This document shows positions 36,158-45,636 of a DNA stretch of 52,623 nucleotides, one piece after another. Origin of the DNA: GCA-2683135 sp964507445 (GTDB lineage Bacteria > Planctomycetota > GCA-002687715); assembly GCA_964507445.1 (NCBI GenBank), contig CAZDQF010000026.1, positions 1 to 52,623 of the forward strand, read 5' to 3'. Made by a program: the position numbers and the translations under genes. Position 1 is the first letter of the stretch. Every line of letters starts with the position of its first letter. The notes below the pieces were generated by a model. The model saw nothing but the letters and a program-made list of their open reading frames with translations. It was not told where the DNA came from and did no database searches.

Positions 36158-37319
36158 GCTGACCTCTTCCGCACCCCCCAGCCCCGTCTCCGCGGGCGAC
36201 CTGCGCACGGAGGAGATGCTGCTCAACATGGGGCCGCAGCATCCGGCGACCCACGGAGTGCTGCGCGTCATGGTGCGCAGCGACGGTGAGATGGTGATCG
36301 ACTGTGAGTCTCACGTCGGCTACCTGCACCGCTGCTTCGAGAAGCACTGCGAGAGCGTCTCCTGGCTCCAGTCCGTGCTCTACACGGATCGGCTCGACTA
36401 CCTCACCGCCATGGGCAACAACTGGGGCTACTGCATGGCGGTGGAGAAGCTCTTCGGTGACGAACTGGAGATCCCCGAGCGGGCCGAGTACATCCGCGTC
36501 ATCTGCCAGGAGCTGAACCGGATCGCCTCCCATCTCCTGGCGATCGGCACCTACGGCATGGACGTGGGCGCCATCACGCCGTTCCTCTACTGCTTCCGTG
36601 AGCGGGAGAAGCTGCTCTACATCTTCGAGACCATCTCGGGGCAGCGGCTCAACTACAACTACATCCGTCCCGGCGGGGTCGCCTACGACTTCACGGACGA
36701 GATCTGCAAGATGATTCGGGACTTCTGCGAGTACTTCCGGCCCAAGGTGACGGAGTACAACGACCTGTTGTCCGCGAACCAGATCTTCAAGGGGCGCACC
36801 GCGAACGTGGGCGTGCTGCCGCTGGAGACGGCCATCGATTTCGGCTGCACGGGTCCGGTGATCCGCGGCTCCGGGGCCCCGCGGGACTTGCGCAAGGACC
36901 AGCCCTACGGGATCTACGATCGCTTCGAATTCGACGTCATCACGGGCTCCGGGGAAGCGGGCACCCTGGGCGATTGCTATGACCGCTACATCTGCCGCGT
37001 GCGGGAGATGGAGGAGTCCATCCGCATCGTCGAGCAGGCGGTGAAGGACCTGCCCGGCGGCGAGTTCCGCTCGCCCAAGATCAAGCAGAAGATCCGCCCG
37101 CCCAAGGCCGAGGCCTACACGCGCATCGAGAACTCTCGCGGCGAGGTCGGCTTCTACGTGGTCAGTGACGGCAAGGACATCTCCTACCGCACCAAGTGTC
37201 GCGCGCCGTCGTTCCACAACATCCACGTCCTGCCCGAGATCTCCCGCGGGCACATGGTGGCGGACCTGATCGCCATCATCGGCAGCATGGACATCGTGCT
37301 CGGTGAGGTGGACCGCTAA
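36147..37319 (+). CDS. nuoD: NADH-quinone oxidoreductase subunit D
   Basis: A 390-residue Q-module subunit related to the large subunit of NiFe hydrogenases. GPQHPATHGVLR near residue 31 carries the quinone-pocket histidines. Other conserved stretches are LNRIASHLLAIGTYGMDVGA and the C-terminal SMDIVLGEVDR. The hydrogenase metal-binding cysteines are absent, as expected for complex I. The start is the ATG at 36147; longer frames upstream are out of the family alignment. Confidence 0.97.
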   Translation: MSSELTSSAPPSPVSAGDLRTEEMLLNMGPQHPATHGVLRVMVRSDGEMVIDCESHVGYLHRCFEKHCESVSWLQSVLYTDRLDYLTAMGNNWGYCMAVEKLFGDELEIPERAEYIRVICQELNRIASHLLAIGTYGMDVGAITPFLYCFREREKLLYIFETISGQRLNYNYIRPGGVAYDFTDEICKMIRDFCEYFRPKVTEYNDLLSANQIFKGRTANVGVLPLETAIDFGCTGPVIRGSGAPRDLRKDQPYGIYDRFEFDVITGSGEAGTLGDCYDRYICRVREMEESIRIVEQAVKDLPGGEFRSPKIKQKIRPPKAEAYTRIENSRGEVGFYVVSDGKDISYRTKCRAPSFHNIHVLPEISRGHMVADLIAIIGSMDIVLGEVDR

Positions 37320-37321
37320 CC

Positions 37322-38566
37322 ATGGGTGACAGCTACACACTCGTTGAATGGGCCCTCGGCAGTGACGCCGGCTTCTGGTGGAAGCTCATCGGCGTGGTCA
37401 CCGCGTGGGCCGTCCCCATCACCGTCTGGGTGTCCCTCGTCGGGTTGTTCTCCATCTGGCTGGAGCGCAAGGTCTCGGCCCACATCCAGTGCCGGCTTGG
37501 TCCCATGGAGGTGGGGCCCCACGGCGCGTTCCAGACCCTGGCGGACGGGGTGAAGCTGCTGGCGAAGGAGGACATCGTCCCCCAGGGGGCTGATCGGTTC
37601 CTGTTCGCCATGGCGCCGATCCTGTCCTTCGTCGGGTCGTTCGTTGTGTTCGCGGTGGTGCCGTTCGGTCCGAACCTCGTCATCGCAGACCTGAACCTCG
37701 GGGTCTACTTCCTGGCCGCCATCGGCTCCATCGAGGCCATCGGCGTCATCGCCGCCGGCTGGGCCTCCAACAACAAGTGGTCCGTGTTCGGGGCGGTGCG
37801 GGCGGCGACCCAGGTGGTCAGCTACGAGATCCCGCTCTCCCTGTCTCTCGTCACCATCGCGTGCCTGGCGGGGTCGCTGTCCACCCTGGACATCGTGAAC
37901 GCTCAGTCCGGCTGGATCTGGAACTGGTTCCTGTTCCGGAACCCGTTCATGGTGATCAGCTTCCTGATCTTCTACATCTCCTGTCTGGCGGAGTGCAAGC
38001 GCGCTCCGTTCGACCTGCCGGAGGCGGAGTCCGAGCTCGTCTCAGGGTTCCACACCGAGTACTCCGGCATGCGCTTCGCCATCTTCTTCCTGGCGGAGTA
38101 CGCCGCCATGTACGTGGTGTCTGCGGTGGCGGTGGTGCTGTTCCTCGGGGGCTGGCACACGGGGATCGGCCCGCTGGACGGCTGGTTGCTGGAGCAGAGC
38201 CCCATCCTGGCGAACCTCCTGGGCGCCTTGGTGATTATCACGAAGTCGTTCCTCTTGGTCTTCGTGCAGATGTGGCTGCGCTGGACCCTGCCGCGCATCC
38301 GCCTGGATCAGATGATGTACCTGTGCCTCAAGGTCCTCGTTCCTATCGGGATGATTGTGTTCATGGCCGCGGCGCTGTGGCAGGGCTTGTTCCCCGTGCG
38401 GGACCTGGACGGCGTGGGCAGCGTGTTCGGGCTCGTCTGGTTCGTGGTGGTCTGCGGCGGCACGTTCGCGTGGGTGCGGAACACCATCCGCGGGACCAAG
38501 AGCATGGCCTCCGCCAACTACCTGGATCGGCAGGCGCGGCTTGGCCACGACGTGGGAGTGAGTTGA
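37322..38566 (+). CDS. nuoH: NADH-quinone oxidoreductase subunit H
   Basis: A 414-residue membrane subunit at the junction of the Q-module and the pump. LERKVSAHIQCRLGPMEVGP, the E-rich loop AECKRAPFDLPEAESELVSGFHTEYSG and LRWTLPRIRLDQMM are diagnostic. Eight or nine helices are visible. The C terminus is slightly extended. It lies 2 bases after nuoD. Confidence 0.97.
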   Translation: MGDSYTLVEWALGSDAGFWWKLIGVVTAWAVPITVWVSLVGLFSIWLERKVSAHIQCRLGPMEVGPHGAFQTLADGVKLLAKEDIVPQGADRFLFAMAPILSFVGSFVVFAVVPFGPNLVIADLNLGVYFLAAIGSIEAIGVIAAGWASNNKWSVFGAVRAATQVVSYEIPLSLSLVTIACLAGSLSTLDIVNAQSGWIWNWFLFRNPFMVISFLIFYISCLAECKRAPFDLPEAESELVSGFHTEYSGMRFAIFFLAEYAAMYVVSAVAVVLFLGGWHTGIGPLDGWLLEQSPILANLLGALVIITKSFLLVFVQMWLRWTLPRIRLDQMMYLCLKVLVPIGMIVFMAAALWQGLFPVRDLDGVGSVFGLVWFVVVCGGTFAWVRNTIRGTKSMASANYLDRQARLGHDVGVS

Positions 38567-38567
38567 C

Positions 38568-39185
38568 ATGGCGTTCTCGACGTCGCTCGGCGATTACGTG
38601 AAGAAGATCGGCGACTCCGCCAAGGCGATCGTCGTGGGCATGGGCGTCACCTGGCGCTACATGGTCCGCCCCTCGGAGGTCATCACCATCGAGTACGGGT
38701 CCAAGAACCGGGCCCCCACGAAGCGCTACATCCCGGACCGGCATCGGGGTATCCACTACCTCGAGACGGAGAAGTGCATCCACTGCCACATCTGCGAGAA
38801 GGCGTGCCCGGTGGATTGCATCGAGATGGACGGCAGCCGGGAGGCGTTCGAGGGCTCGTGGCAGGGGGACGGCACGTTCATCTCCCGGTTCACCCTGGAC
38901 CTCAACAAGTGCATCTTCTGCAACCTCTGCTGTGAGCCATGCCCCAAGGAGTGCATCCACATGGGGCAGGAGTTCGACGTGGCGAGCTACAGTCGGGCCA
39001 ACGGGGTGAAGAACCTGTTGACGGATCAGCCCTGGTCGGCGGACGACCGGGCGCGGGAGGCGGAGGCCCGTGACCTGATCGCCGTGGTGGAGACGGAAGC
39101 CAAGGAGCGCAAGAAGCGCGAGCGGGAAGCGAAGAAGGCAGCCGCGGCGGCAAAGAAGAAGGACGGGGACAAGCCCGAGGGCTGA
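38568..39185 (+). CDS. nuoI: NADH-quinone oxidoreductase subunit I
   Basis: A 205-residue ferredoxin-like subunit holding clusters N6a and N6b. The two motifs are CIHCHICEKACPVDCIEM and CIFCNLCCEPCPKECIHM. The last ~35 residues are a lysine/alanine-rich tail (KERKKREREAKKAAAAAKKK) beyond the family core. It lies 1 base after the nuoH stop. Confidence 0.97.
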   Translation: MAFSTSLGDYVKKIGDSAKAIVVGMGVTWRYMVRPSEVITIEYGSKNRAPTKRYIPDRHRGIHYLETEKCIHCHICEKACPVDCIEMDGSREAFEGSWQGDGTFISRFTLDLNKCIFCNLCCEPCPKECIHMGQEFDVASYSRANGVKNLLTDQPWSADDRAREAEARDLIAVVETEAKERKKREREAKKAAAAAKKKDGDKPEG

Positions 39186-39199
39186 CCCGGAGCTGAGAG

Positions 39200-39721
39200 T
39201 TGGACTTTCACACCATCGTTTTCTATGCCCTGGCCAGCGTGACGGTCGTCGGAGCCTTCGGGGTGATGATGACCAGGGACATCGTCCGGGTCGCGTTCTG
39301 GCTGCTGGCGAGCCTCTCCGGCGTGGCGGGGCTGTTCATCATGCTGGGCGCCGACTTCCTCGGCGTCACCCAGGTGCTGGTCTACATCGGCGGAATCCTG
39401 GTGCTGATCCTGTTCGGCATCATGATGACCCACCGTGACCCGGTCCTCGTGACCGACGACGACCGGTCCCGTTCCCCGTTCACCGGGCTGGCGGTGAGCC
39501 TCGTCACCTTCGGGGCGCTCATGGGGGTGATCCTGACCACGGGCTGGGCCGACACCGGCGGGCGCCGGGTGGACAGCGCCACCGCCCCTGACCTGGGGCG
39601 CGCCCTGCTGACGGACTACGTGCTGCCCTTCGAGGTGGTCTCGGTGCTGCTGCTGGTGGTGCTCTGTGGTTCTGCCTACATCGCTCGCCGTCGTGGCGAA
39701 GAGGAGGTCTCGGATGCCTGA
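39200..39721 (+). CDS. nuoJ: NADH-quinone oxidoreductase subunit J
   Basis: A 173-residue membrane subunit. The pi-bulge helix region LGVTQVLVYIGGILVLILFG is diagnostic and takes part in the proton pathway. Five helices are visible. The start is TTG 39200, with GGAGCTGAGAG upstream. The stop overlaps the nuoK start region by 8 bases. Confidence 0.95.
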   Translation: MDFHTIVFYALASVTVVGAFGVMMTRDIVRVAFWLLASLSGVAGLFIMLGADFLGVTQVLVYIGGILVLILFGIMMTHRDPVLVTDDDRSRSPFTGLAVSLVTFGALMGVILTTGWADTGGRRVDSATAPDLGRALLTDYVLPFEVVSVLLLVVLCGSAYIARRRGEEEVSDA

Positions 39722-40031
39722 CATCGGCCTCAACGCTTACATGCTGATCGCCGCGGCCCTGTTCAGCGCTGGCCTGGGCGTCGTGGTCGTGCGCCGCAAC
39801 GCCATCGCCATCCTCTGCGGCCTCGAGCTGATCCTGAACGGCGCGTCGCTCAACTTCGTGGCGCTCAATCGCTACGTGGGCGACCCCAATCGCGTGGACG
39901 GTCAGATGTTCGCCGTCTTCATCATCATCCTTGCGGCGGCCGAGGCGGCCATCGCGCTGGCCATCCTCCTCAACCTGTACCAGCTGACCAACACGGTGCA
40001 GGTGGACGAGGCGGACTCTCTGAGGAACTAG
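39714..40031 (+). CDS. nuoK: NADH-quinone oxidoreductase subunit K
   Basis: A 105-residue subunit with three helices. Conserved glutamates are in CGLELILNGASLNFVA and ILAAAEAAIALAI. GAGGAGG lies upstream of ATG 39714, inside nuoJ. Length is typical (about 100). Confidence 0.96.
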   Translation: MPDIGLNAYMLIAAALFSAGLGVVVVRRNAIAILCGLELILNGASLNFVALNRYVGDPNRVDGQMFAVFIIILAAAEAAIALAILLNLYQLTNTVQVDEADSLRN

Positions 40032-40044
40032 GGGCGCGGACCAC

Positions 40045-42282
40045 ATGCCGAATCTCGTGATGCTCGCCCTGTTCGTCGTCGCGCTGCCCCTGGCGGCGTG
40101 GACGTTCGGGTTCGTGTACGCGTTCTTCAACCGCCGGCTGCCCGCCTACCAGGACAAGCTGGCCACCGGGGCGATCTCGGCCTCTCTCGCCGTCTCCCTC
40201 TGGATGTTCTTCACCGAGGTCCTGTTCAGCGGCACCGGAAGCGGCATCACCGATCCCGCCGTGTGGTCGTTCGAGTGGTTGAAGATCGGGGTCGACGGGC
40301 ACCACCCGTTCATCCTCAATGTCGACTTCGCCATCGACAACATCACCGTGATCATGTTCACGGTGGTGACCATCGTGGCCACCTGCGTCCACTGGTACTC
40401 GCAGAGCTACATGGAGCACGAGGACCGCTACCCGCGGTTCTTCTTCTATCTCGGCCTGTTCACCTTCTCCATGCTGGCCTGCGTGGCCACCAGCAACCTG
40501 TTGATGCTGTTCATCTTCTGGGAACTGGTGGGCGTCTGCTCGTACTTCCTGATCGGCTTCTTCTTCCTCAAGAAGTCCGCGGGAGACGCGTCCAAGAAGG
40601 CCTTCGTCGTCAACCGCATCGGTGACGGCTGCTTCATGGCGGGCATCTTCATCATCTACTCGGTGCTGTCGCGGTACGCGCCGTGGGCGGATGAAGGGGT
40701 GCTCAGCTTCGCCCGCATCTGGGAATCCGTGGCGTTGCTCGGTCAGGGCGAGGGCCCGTGGGTCGGCAACGAGGGGCTCCTGACCGCCGTCGGCCTGCTG
40801 GTGTTCATGGGCTGCGTCTCCAAGTCAGCCCAGTTCCCGTTGCACATCTGGCTCCCGGACGCCATGGAGGGCCCGACGCCGGTGAGCGCGCTCATCCACG
40901 CGGCCACCATGGTCGTGGCCGGCGTGTACATGATCGTGCGCATGTTCCCGATCATGGTGGGGGAGGGTTACCTGGCGGGGAACTACTTTGACTCGCCGGT
41001 GCTCTTCATCATCGCCTGCTTCGGCGCCATCACCGCCATCTTCGCCGGGACCATCGCCCTGGCGCAGAGCGACCTGAAGAAGGGGCTGGCGTACTCCACG
41101 TGCTCGCAGTTGGGGTACATGGTGCTGGCCGTGGGCGTCGGGTCCATCGGCGCCGCCATGTTCCACCTGTTCACCCACGCCTTCTTCAAGGCGTGCCTGT
41201 TCCTCGGCTCCGGCTCCGTCATCCACGCGGTCCACAGCCAGGAGATGTCGGACATGGGCGGGCTGAAGGACAAGATGCCGCATACGCGGTGGACGTTCCT
41301 CATCTCGTGCCTCGCCATCGCCGGGACACCTTTCCTCTCGGGCTTCATGTCCAAGGAGGCGATCCTGGGCCAGGCGGCGGCCTACGGGCTCCAGGTCGGA
41401 GCGTTCTGGGCGTGGTTCCCGTTCATCTTCGGTGGGATCACCGCGTTCCTCACGGCCTTCTACATGTTCCGTCTGTACTGGCTCACCTTTCACGGAGAGC
41501 CCGGTGACAAGGCGAAGTACGACCACGCCCATGAGTCGCCGCGCAAGATGGTGGTGCCCCTGTGGGCGCTGGCGGGGCTGGCGATCCTCTCTGCCGGCAT
41601 CGCGAGCCCCGTGGCGCCGCAGTACACGGGCGCTCACTGGTTCCAGGACCGGGTCAATGACCGGGTGGTCGTCCAGGAGGCCATGCTGGCGAACGAGGGG
41701 CTCACGGAATCCGGCCGCGCGGCGTTCAACGACCAGCAGGTGCACATGGTGCACCACCATGAGGCCGCGGAGGGCGCCAACGCCACGGTGGAGGAGTTCC
41801 ACCACAACTTCCACGCGGTGCACTACCCGTTGCTCGGAGGCTCCCTGGTGGCCGTCCTGTTCGGGATCTTCGGCTCCATGTTCTTCTTCGTGCAGAAGCG
41901 TGGGACGGACTACCTGAAGGACATCCCGCCGTTGGTGGAGTACCGACGCGTGCTGCAGAACCTCTACTACGTGGATTGGTTCGCCTGCCAGCGGGTGGTC
42001 CCCACCACCAAGGACGTGGCCGATGACCTGGCCCGCTTCGACAAGCGGGTGGTGGACGGACTGGTCAACTGGACCGCGAAGTTCTTCGGTCGTGACCTGG
42101 GCTGGTCCGTGGGGCGTATCGACAAAATCGTCGTGGACGGGGCCGTCAACGGTTCCGGGTGGCTGATGATGGCCGGGGGACGCTTGTTCCGAGGCATGAT
42201 CAACGGTCGCATCCAGGACTACGTGAAATTCACTGCTGTGTGCATGGGCGTCCTGCTCCTCTGGGTGCTGGCCGCTGGATAG
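40045..42282 (+). CDS. nuoL: NADH-quinone oxidoreductase subunit L
   Basis: A 745-residue antiporter-like subunit with the long lateral helix at its C-terminal end. Conserved pump stretches include FWELVGVCSYFLIGFFF, QFPLHIWLPDAMEGPTPVSALIHAATMV and YSTCSQLGYMVLA. It is longer than the ~610-660 usual because of a His/Glu-rich loop (VHMVHHHEAAEGANATVEEF, about residues 565-590) and a longer C-terminal region that resembles extended NuoL forms. Confidence 0.96.
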   Translation: MPNLVMLALFVVALPLAAWTFGFVYAFFNRRLPAYQDKLATGAISASLAVSLWMFFTEVLFSGTGSGITDPAVWSFEWLKIGVDGHHPFILNVDFAIDNITVIMFTVVTIVATCVHWYSQSYMEHEDRYPRFFFYLGLFTFSMLACVATSNLLMLFIFWELVGVCSYFLIGFFFLKKSAGDASKKAFVVNRIGDGCFMAGIFIIYSVLSRYAPWADEGVLSFARIWESVALLGQGEGPWVGNEGLLTAVGLLVFMGCVSKSAQFPLHIWLPDAMEGPTPVSALIHAATMVVAGVYMIVRMFPIMVGEGYLAGNYFDSPVLFIIACFGAITAIFAGTIALAQSDLKKGLAYSTCSQLGYMVLAVGVGSIGAAMFHLFTHAFFKACLFLGSGSVIHAVHSQEMSDMGGLKDKMPHTRWTFLISCLAIAGTPFLSGFMSKEAILGQAAAYGLQVGAFWAWFPFIFGGITAFLTAFYMFRLYWLTFHGEPGDKAKYDHAHESPRKMVVPLWALAGLAILSAGIASPVAPQYTGAHWFQDRVNDRVVVQEAMLANEGLTESGRAAFNDQQVHMVHHHEAAEGANATVEEFHHNFHAVHYPLLGGSLVAVLFGIFGSMFFFVQKRGTDYLKDIPPLVEYRRVLQNLYYVDWFACQRVVPTTKDVADDLARFDKRVVDGLVNWTAKFFGRDLGWSVGRIDKIVVDGAVNGSGWLMMAGGRLFRGMINGRIQDYVKFTAVCMGVLLLWVLAAG

Positions 42283-42308
42283 GCAACGTCTGATTTGGAT
42301 CTGACTAC

Positions 42309-44081
42309 ATGTTGCTGACGCTGAGCATTTTCATTCCGCTGCTGGGCATGATCGTGGTGTTGCTCCTGCCCAAGGACAACCACAACCTCATCCGGTGGAC
42401 TTCGGTCGGGATCGCCGTGGCGGCGTTCATCCCGATACTGATCCTCACCCTGGGGTATTCCGACCCTGACGGCACCACCGCCGCGCAGTCCTTGATGGAC
42501 GAGCGGGCCACGGTGATCTCGGAGGCGCCGGAATCAGCCCGATCCGCCATCGAAGCCCTCACCGCGGCGGAGGTGGCCGAGGCCAACAACCCCGGAGCCA
42601 TGCTGGAGCTCGAGGAGGGTGACCCTCGGGCAGCCCAGTGGGCGGCTATCAACGATGCGGACGCAGGGGATGCGTACCACGAGGCCTGGGAGTTGTCCGT
42701 GGCCGCGGGTTCGGCCATCGCCAAGAACCTGCGCTACGTCGAGTACGGCAACTGGATCCCCGGCTTCAACATCAACTACATCCTCGGAGTGGACGGTCTC
42801 AGCCTGCCCCTCATCTTCCTCTCCGGGTTGCTGTGGATCCTGTGCTTCGTCTACAGCTTCAACATCCAGAAGGGAGTGAAGGCCTACTTCGCGCTCTTCC
42901 TCATGTTGGAGACCGGGCTGATCGGTGTGTTCGCCGCGCTGGACTTCTTCCTGTTCTACGTCTTCTGGGAGATCGTCCTGCTGCCCATGTACTTCCTCAT
43001 CGGGTACTGGGGCGGCCCCAACCGCATCTACGCTGCCATCAAGTTCTTCATCTACACCTTGGTGGGATCGGTGGTCATGTTGGTGGCCATGCTGGCCCTG
43101 TACTGGCACGGGGGATACGACACCTTCAATCTGTTGACCCTCATCGGGATGTCGGGGAACTTCGACGCCACGTTCCAGCTCTGGATCTTCATGGCGCTGT
43201 TCCTGGGGTTCGCCATCAAGGTGCCGGTGTTCCCGTTCCACACCTGGCTGCCGGACGCTCACGTCCAGGCCCCCACGGCAGTGTCCGTGGTGCTGGCGGG
43301 CGTGCTGCTGAAGATGGGGGGATACGGCTTCTTCCGCTTCAGCTACACCCTGGCCCCTGAAGCAGGAACCTCTGAAGTCCTGGTCATGTTCATCGGGCTC
43401 CTGGGGCTGATCAATATCGTCTACGGGGCGCTGTGCGCCATGGCCCAGAAGGACTTCAAGTCCCTGGTGGCGTACTCATCCGTGAGTCACATGGGCTTCG
43501 TGTTGCTGGGCCTCGCGGCCTTCACGCCCGAGGGCATCATGGGCTCGGTGTTCCAGATGTTCAGCCACGGCGTCAGCTCGGCCATGATGTTCCTCCTGGT
43601 GGGGGTGCTCTACGACCGGGCCCACCACCGCGACCTGAACAACTTCGGCGGCATTGGCTTGCAGATGCCGTACTACACCGGCTTCGCCATCATCGGGTTC
43701 TTCACCAGTCTCGGCTTGCCCGGCCTCGCCGGCTTCATTGGTGAGATGTCCGTGTTCCTCGGGGCCCTCAACGCTGAGGGGTTCTGGGCGGGTAACAGCG
43801 ACTTCGCGCCGCTGCCACGCTGGGTCGTCTACTGCGCCCTTCCGGGGGTGGTGCTGACCGCGGGTTACATCCTGTGGGCGGTGCAGCGGGTGTACATGGG
43901 TGATGCCAAGAAGGATGAGTACAAGACGTACAAGGACCTCTCTGGCCGTGAGGTCTTCGCCCTCGCTCCGCTCGGGGTGATGTGCATCGTCCTGGGTGTC
44001 TGGCCCAGCATCCTCATCGACTACATGAACCCGACCCTCGATGCGCTGCGGGAATTCATCACCGCCGGAGTGGGTGAATGA
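42309..44081 (+). CDS. nuoM: NADH-quinone oxidoreductase subunit M with a large loop insertion
   Basis: A 590-residue antiporter-like subunit; about 490-510 is usual. Conserved stretches: FYVFWEIVLLPMYFLIGYWGG, PFHTWLPDAHVQAPTAVSVVLAGVLLKMGGYG and YSSVSHMGFVLLG. The extra length is mostly residues 51-140, an Ala/Glu-rich acidic segment between the second helix and GNWIPGFNINYILGVDGLSL, which would face the periplasm. The stop overlaps the nuoN start as ATGA. Confidence 0.96.
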   Translation: MLLTLSIFIPLLGMIVVLLLPKDNHNLIRWTSVGIAVAAFIPILILTLGYSDPDGTTAAQSLMDERATVISEAPESARSAIEALTAAEVAEANNPGAMLELEEGDPRAAQWAAINDADAGDAYHEAWELSVAAGSAIAKNLRYVEYGNWIPGFNINYILGVDGLSLPLIFLSGLLWILCFVYSFNIQKGVKAYFALFLMLETGLIGVFAALDFFLFYVFWEIVLLPMYFLIGYWGGPNRIYAAIKFFIYTLVGSVVMLVAMLALYWHGGYDTFNLLTLIGMSGNFDATFQLWIFMALFLGFAIKVPVFPFHTWLPDAHVQAPTAVSVVLAGVLLKMGGYGFFRFSYTLAPEAGTSEVLVMFIGLLGLINIVYGALCAMAQKDFKSLVAYSSVSHMGFVLLGLAAFTPEGIMGSVFQMFSHGVSSAMMFLLVGVLYDRAHHRDLNNFGGIGLQMPYYTGFAIIGFFTSLGLPGLAGFIGEMSVFLGALNAEGFWAGNSDFAPLPRWVVYCALPGVVLTAGYILWAVQRVYMGDAKKDEYKTYKDLSGREVFALAPLGVMCIVLGVWPSILIDYMNPTLDALREFITAGVGE

Positions 44082-45634
44082 TCGACGCCGCATACTTCGA
44101 GCGGGCCCGGGCCATCATCGCCGAGAGCCTCGGCGGATTCGGCCCCGAGTTCGTCCTGGCGGCGTTGGTGATCGTCCTGCTCATGCACGACCTGTTCACC
44201 AAGGGCGCCCGCCCGGAGCGGACGGCTGGGATCGCCGCTGTGGGATTCCTGCTCAGCGGGCTGTTGCTGTGGCTGCAGAGCACCGAGCCGGCAGCGGACG
44301 GCGAGCTGAAGGGGTCGAAGGAGATCTTCGGTTGGATCACCGCCGACGGGAACGTCCGCGGGATGCTGGCCATCGACGCCTTCGCGAAGTTCTTCAAGGG
44401 CTTCGTCTTGCTTGGCACCCTGGTGACCATCCCCATGTGCCTGGTGCATCCCGCATTTGCCGGGCGCCGCATGGGCGAGTTCTACGCCCTCCTCGCCGCC
44501 GCGACCCTGGGCATGTTCCTGATGGCCTCCGCCACCAACCTGCTCATGGTCTACATGGGCATCGAGTTCGCCTCCATGGCCAGCTACCTGGCGGTGGCGT
44601 TCATCAAGCGAGACAAGAAGGGGTCCGAGGCCGGGCTCAAGTACGTGGTGTACGGGTCCGTTGCGTCGGGAGTCATGATCTACGGGCTGTCCCTGATCTA
44701 CGGGATGACCGGCAGTCTCCACATCGAGGACCTGAGGAACTTCACCCTGAGCGGCGCTCAGGCGCCATCCCTGGCGGTGGCCGGGGTCCTGGCGTTCGCA
44801 GGTTTCGCCTACAAGATGGCGGCCTTCCCCATGCACTTCTGGTGCCCGGATGTGTACGAGGGCTCGCCGGTCCCGTTCACCGCATACCTGTCCGTGACCT
44901 CCAAGGCGGCGGGGTTCGCGGTCTTCATCCGGTTCCTCATGAGCTTCGGCGACGTGACCATCGCCGGCGCCGACGACCAGACCTACTCGGTGGGCTTTGG
45001 CTGGCAGGGGCTCGTGGCCGGGGCCGCGGCGCTCTCCATGACCGTGGGCAACATGGCGGCCTTGTGGCAGACCAACCTGAAGCGTCTGCTGGGCTATTCG
45101 TCCATCGCCCACGCCGGGTACCTGCTCATGGGCGTGGCCGCGTTCCAGCCCGGCGGCGGTGAGGAGCAGTACGGCGCGCTCCTGTTCTACTTCGTCGCCT
45201 ACTTCTTCATGAATCTGGGCGCGTTCTTCGTCGTCACCTTGGTGGGAGCCCAGACCGGGAGCGAGGACATCTCCGGTTACCGCGGCCTCATCACCCGGTC
45301 GCCCGCGCTCTGTGTCTTCCTGGTCATCTGCCTGGTCTCCTTGCTCGGGCTGCCACCCTCCGTGGGCTTCTTCGGCAAGCTGTACATCTTCAAGCTGGTG
45401 ATCGCCCAGGACATGGTCTGGCTGGCGGTGGTGGCCGGTCTCAACACCGCCATCTCTGCCTACTACTACTTCAGGATCGTCAAGGCCATGTGCCTCGACT
45501 CGGCGGAGGACGGGGCCCCGCTGCGGGTCCACATGAGCTCCACGGTCCTGGTGGGCGCCCTCTCCATTCCCGTGCTGGTGTTCGGCCTCATGCCGGGGCA
45601 GCTCATCGAGTTCACCCGAGGATTCGGTCTCTGA
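44078..45634 (+). CDS. nuoN: NADH-quinone oxidoreductase subunit N
   Basis: A 518-residue antiporter-like subunit. The conserved elements MGIEFASMASYLAVAF, FKMAAFP-like YKMAAFPMHFWCPDVYEGSP and YSSIAHAGYLLMG are present. Length is within the family range. It overlaps nuoM by four bases and is followed after 2 bases by the Fe-S protein gene, so the operon does not end here. Confidence 0.96.
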   Translation: MIDAAYFERARAIIAESLGGFGPEFVLAALVIVLLMHDLFTKGARPERTAGIAAVGFLLSGLLLWLQSTEPAADGELKGSKEIFGWITADGNVRGMLAIDAFAKFFKGFVLLGTLVTIPMCLVHPAFAGRRMGEFYALLAAATLGMFLMASATNLLMVYMGIEFASMASYLAVAFIKRDKKGSEAGLKYVVYGSVASGVMIYGLSLIYGMTGSLHIEDLRNFTLSGAQAPSLAVAGVLAFAGFAYKMAAFPMHFWCPDVYEGSPVPFTAYLSVTSKAAGFAVFIRFLMSFGDVTIAGADDQTYSVGFGWQGLVAGAAALSMTVGNMAALWQTNLKRLLGYSSIAHAGYLLMGVAAFQPGGGEEQYGALLFYFVAYFFMNLGAFFVVTLVGAQTGSEDISGYRGLITRSPALCVFLVICLVSLLGLPPSVGFFGKLYIFKLVIAQDMVWLAVVAGLNTAISAYYYFRIVKAMCLDSAEDGAPLRVHMSSTVLVGALSIPVLVFGLMPGQLIEFTRGFGL

Positions 45635-45636
45635 TC

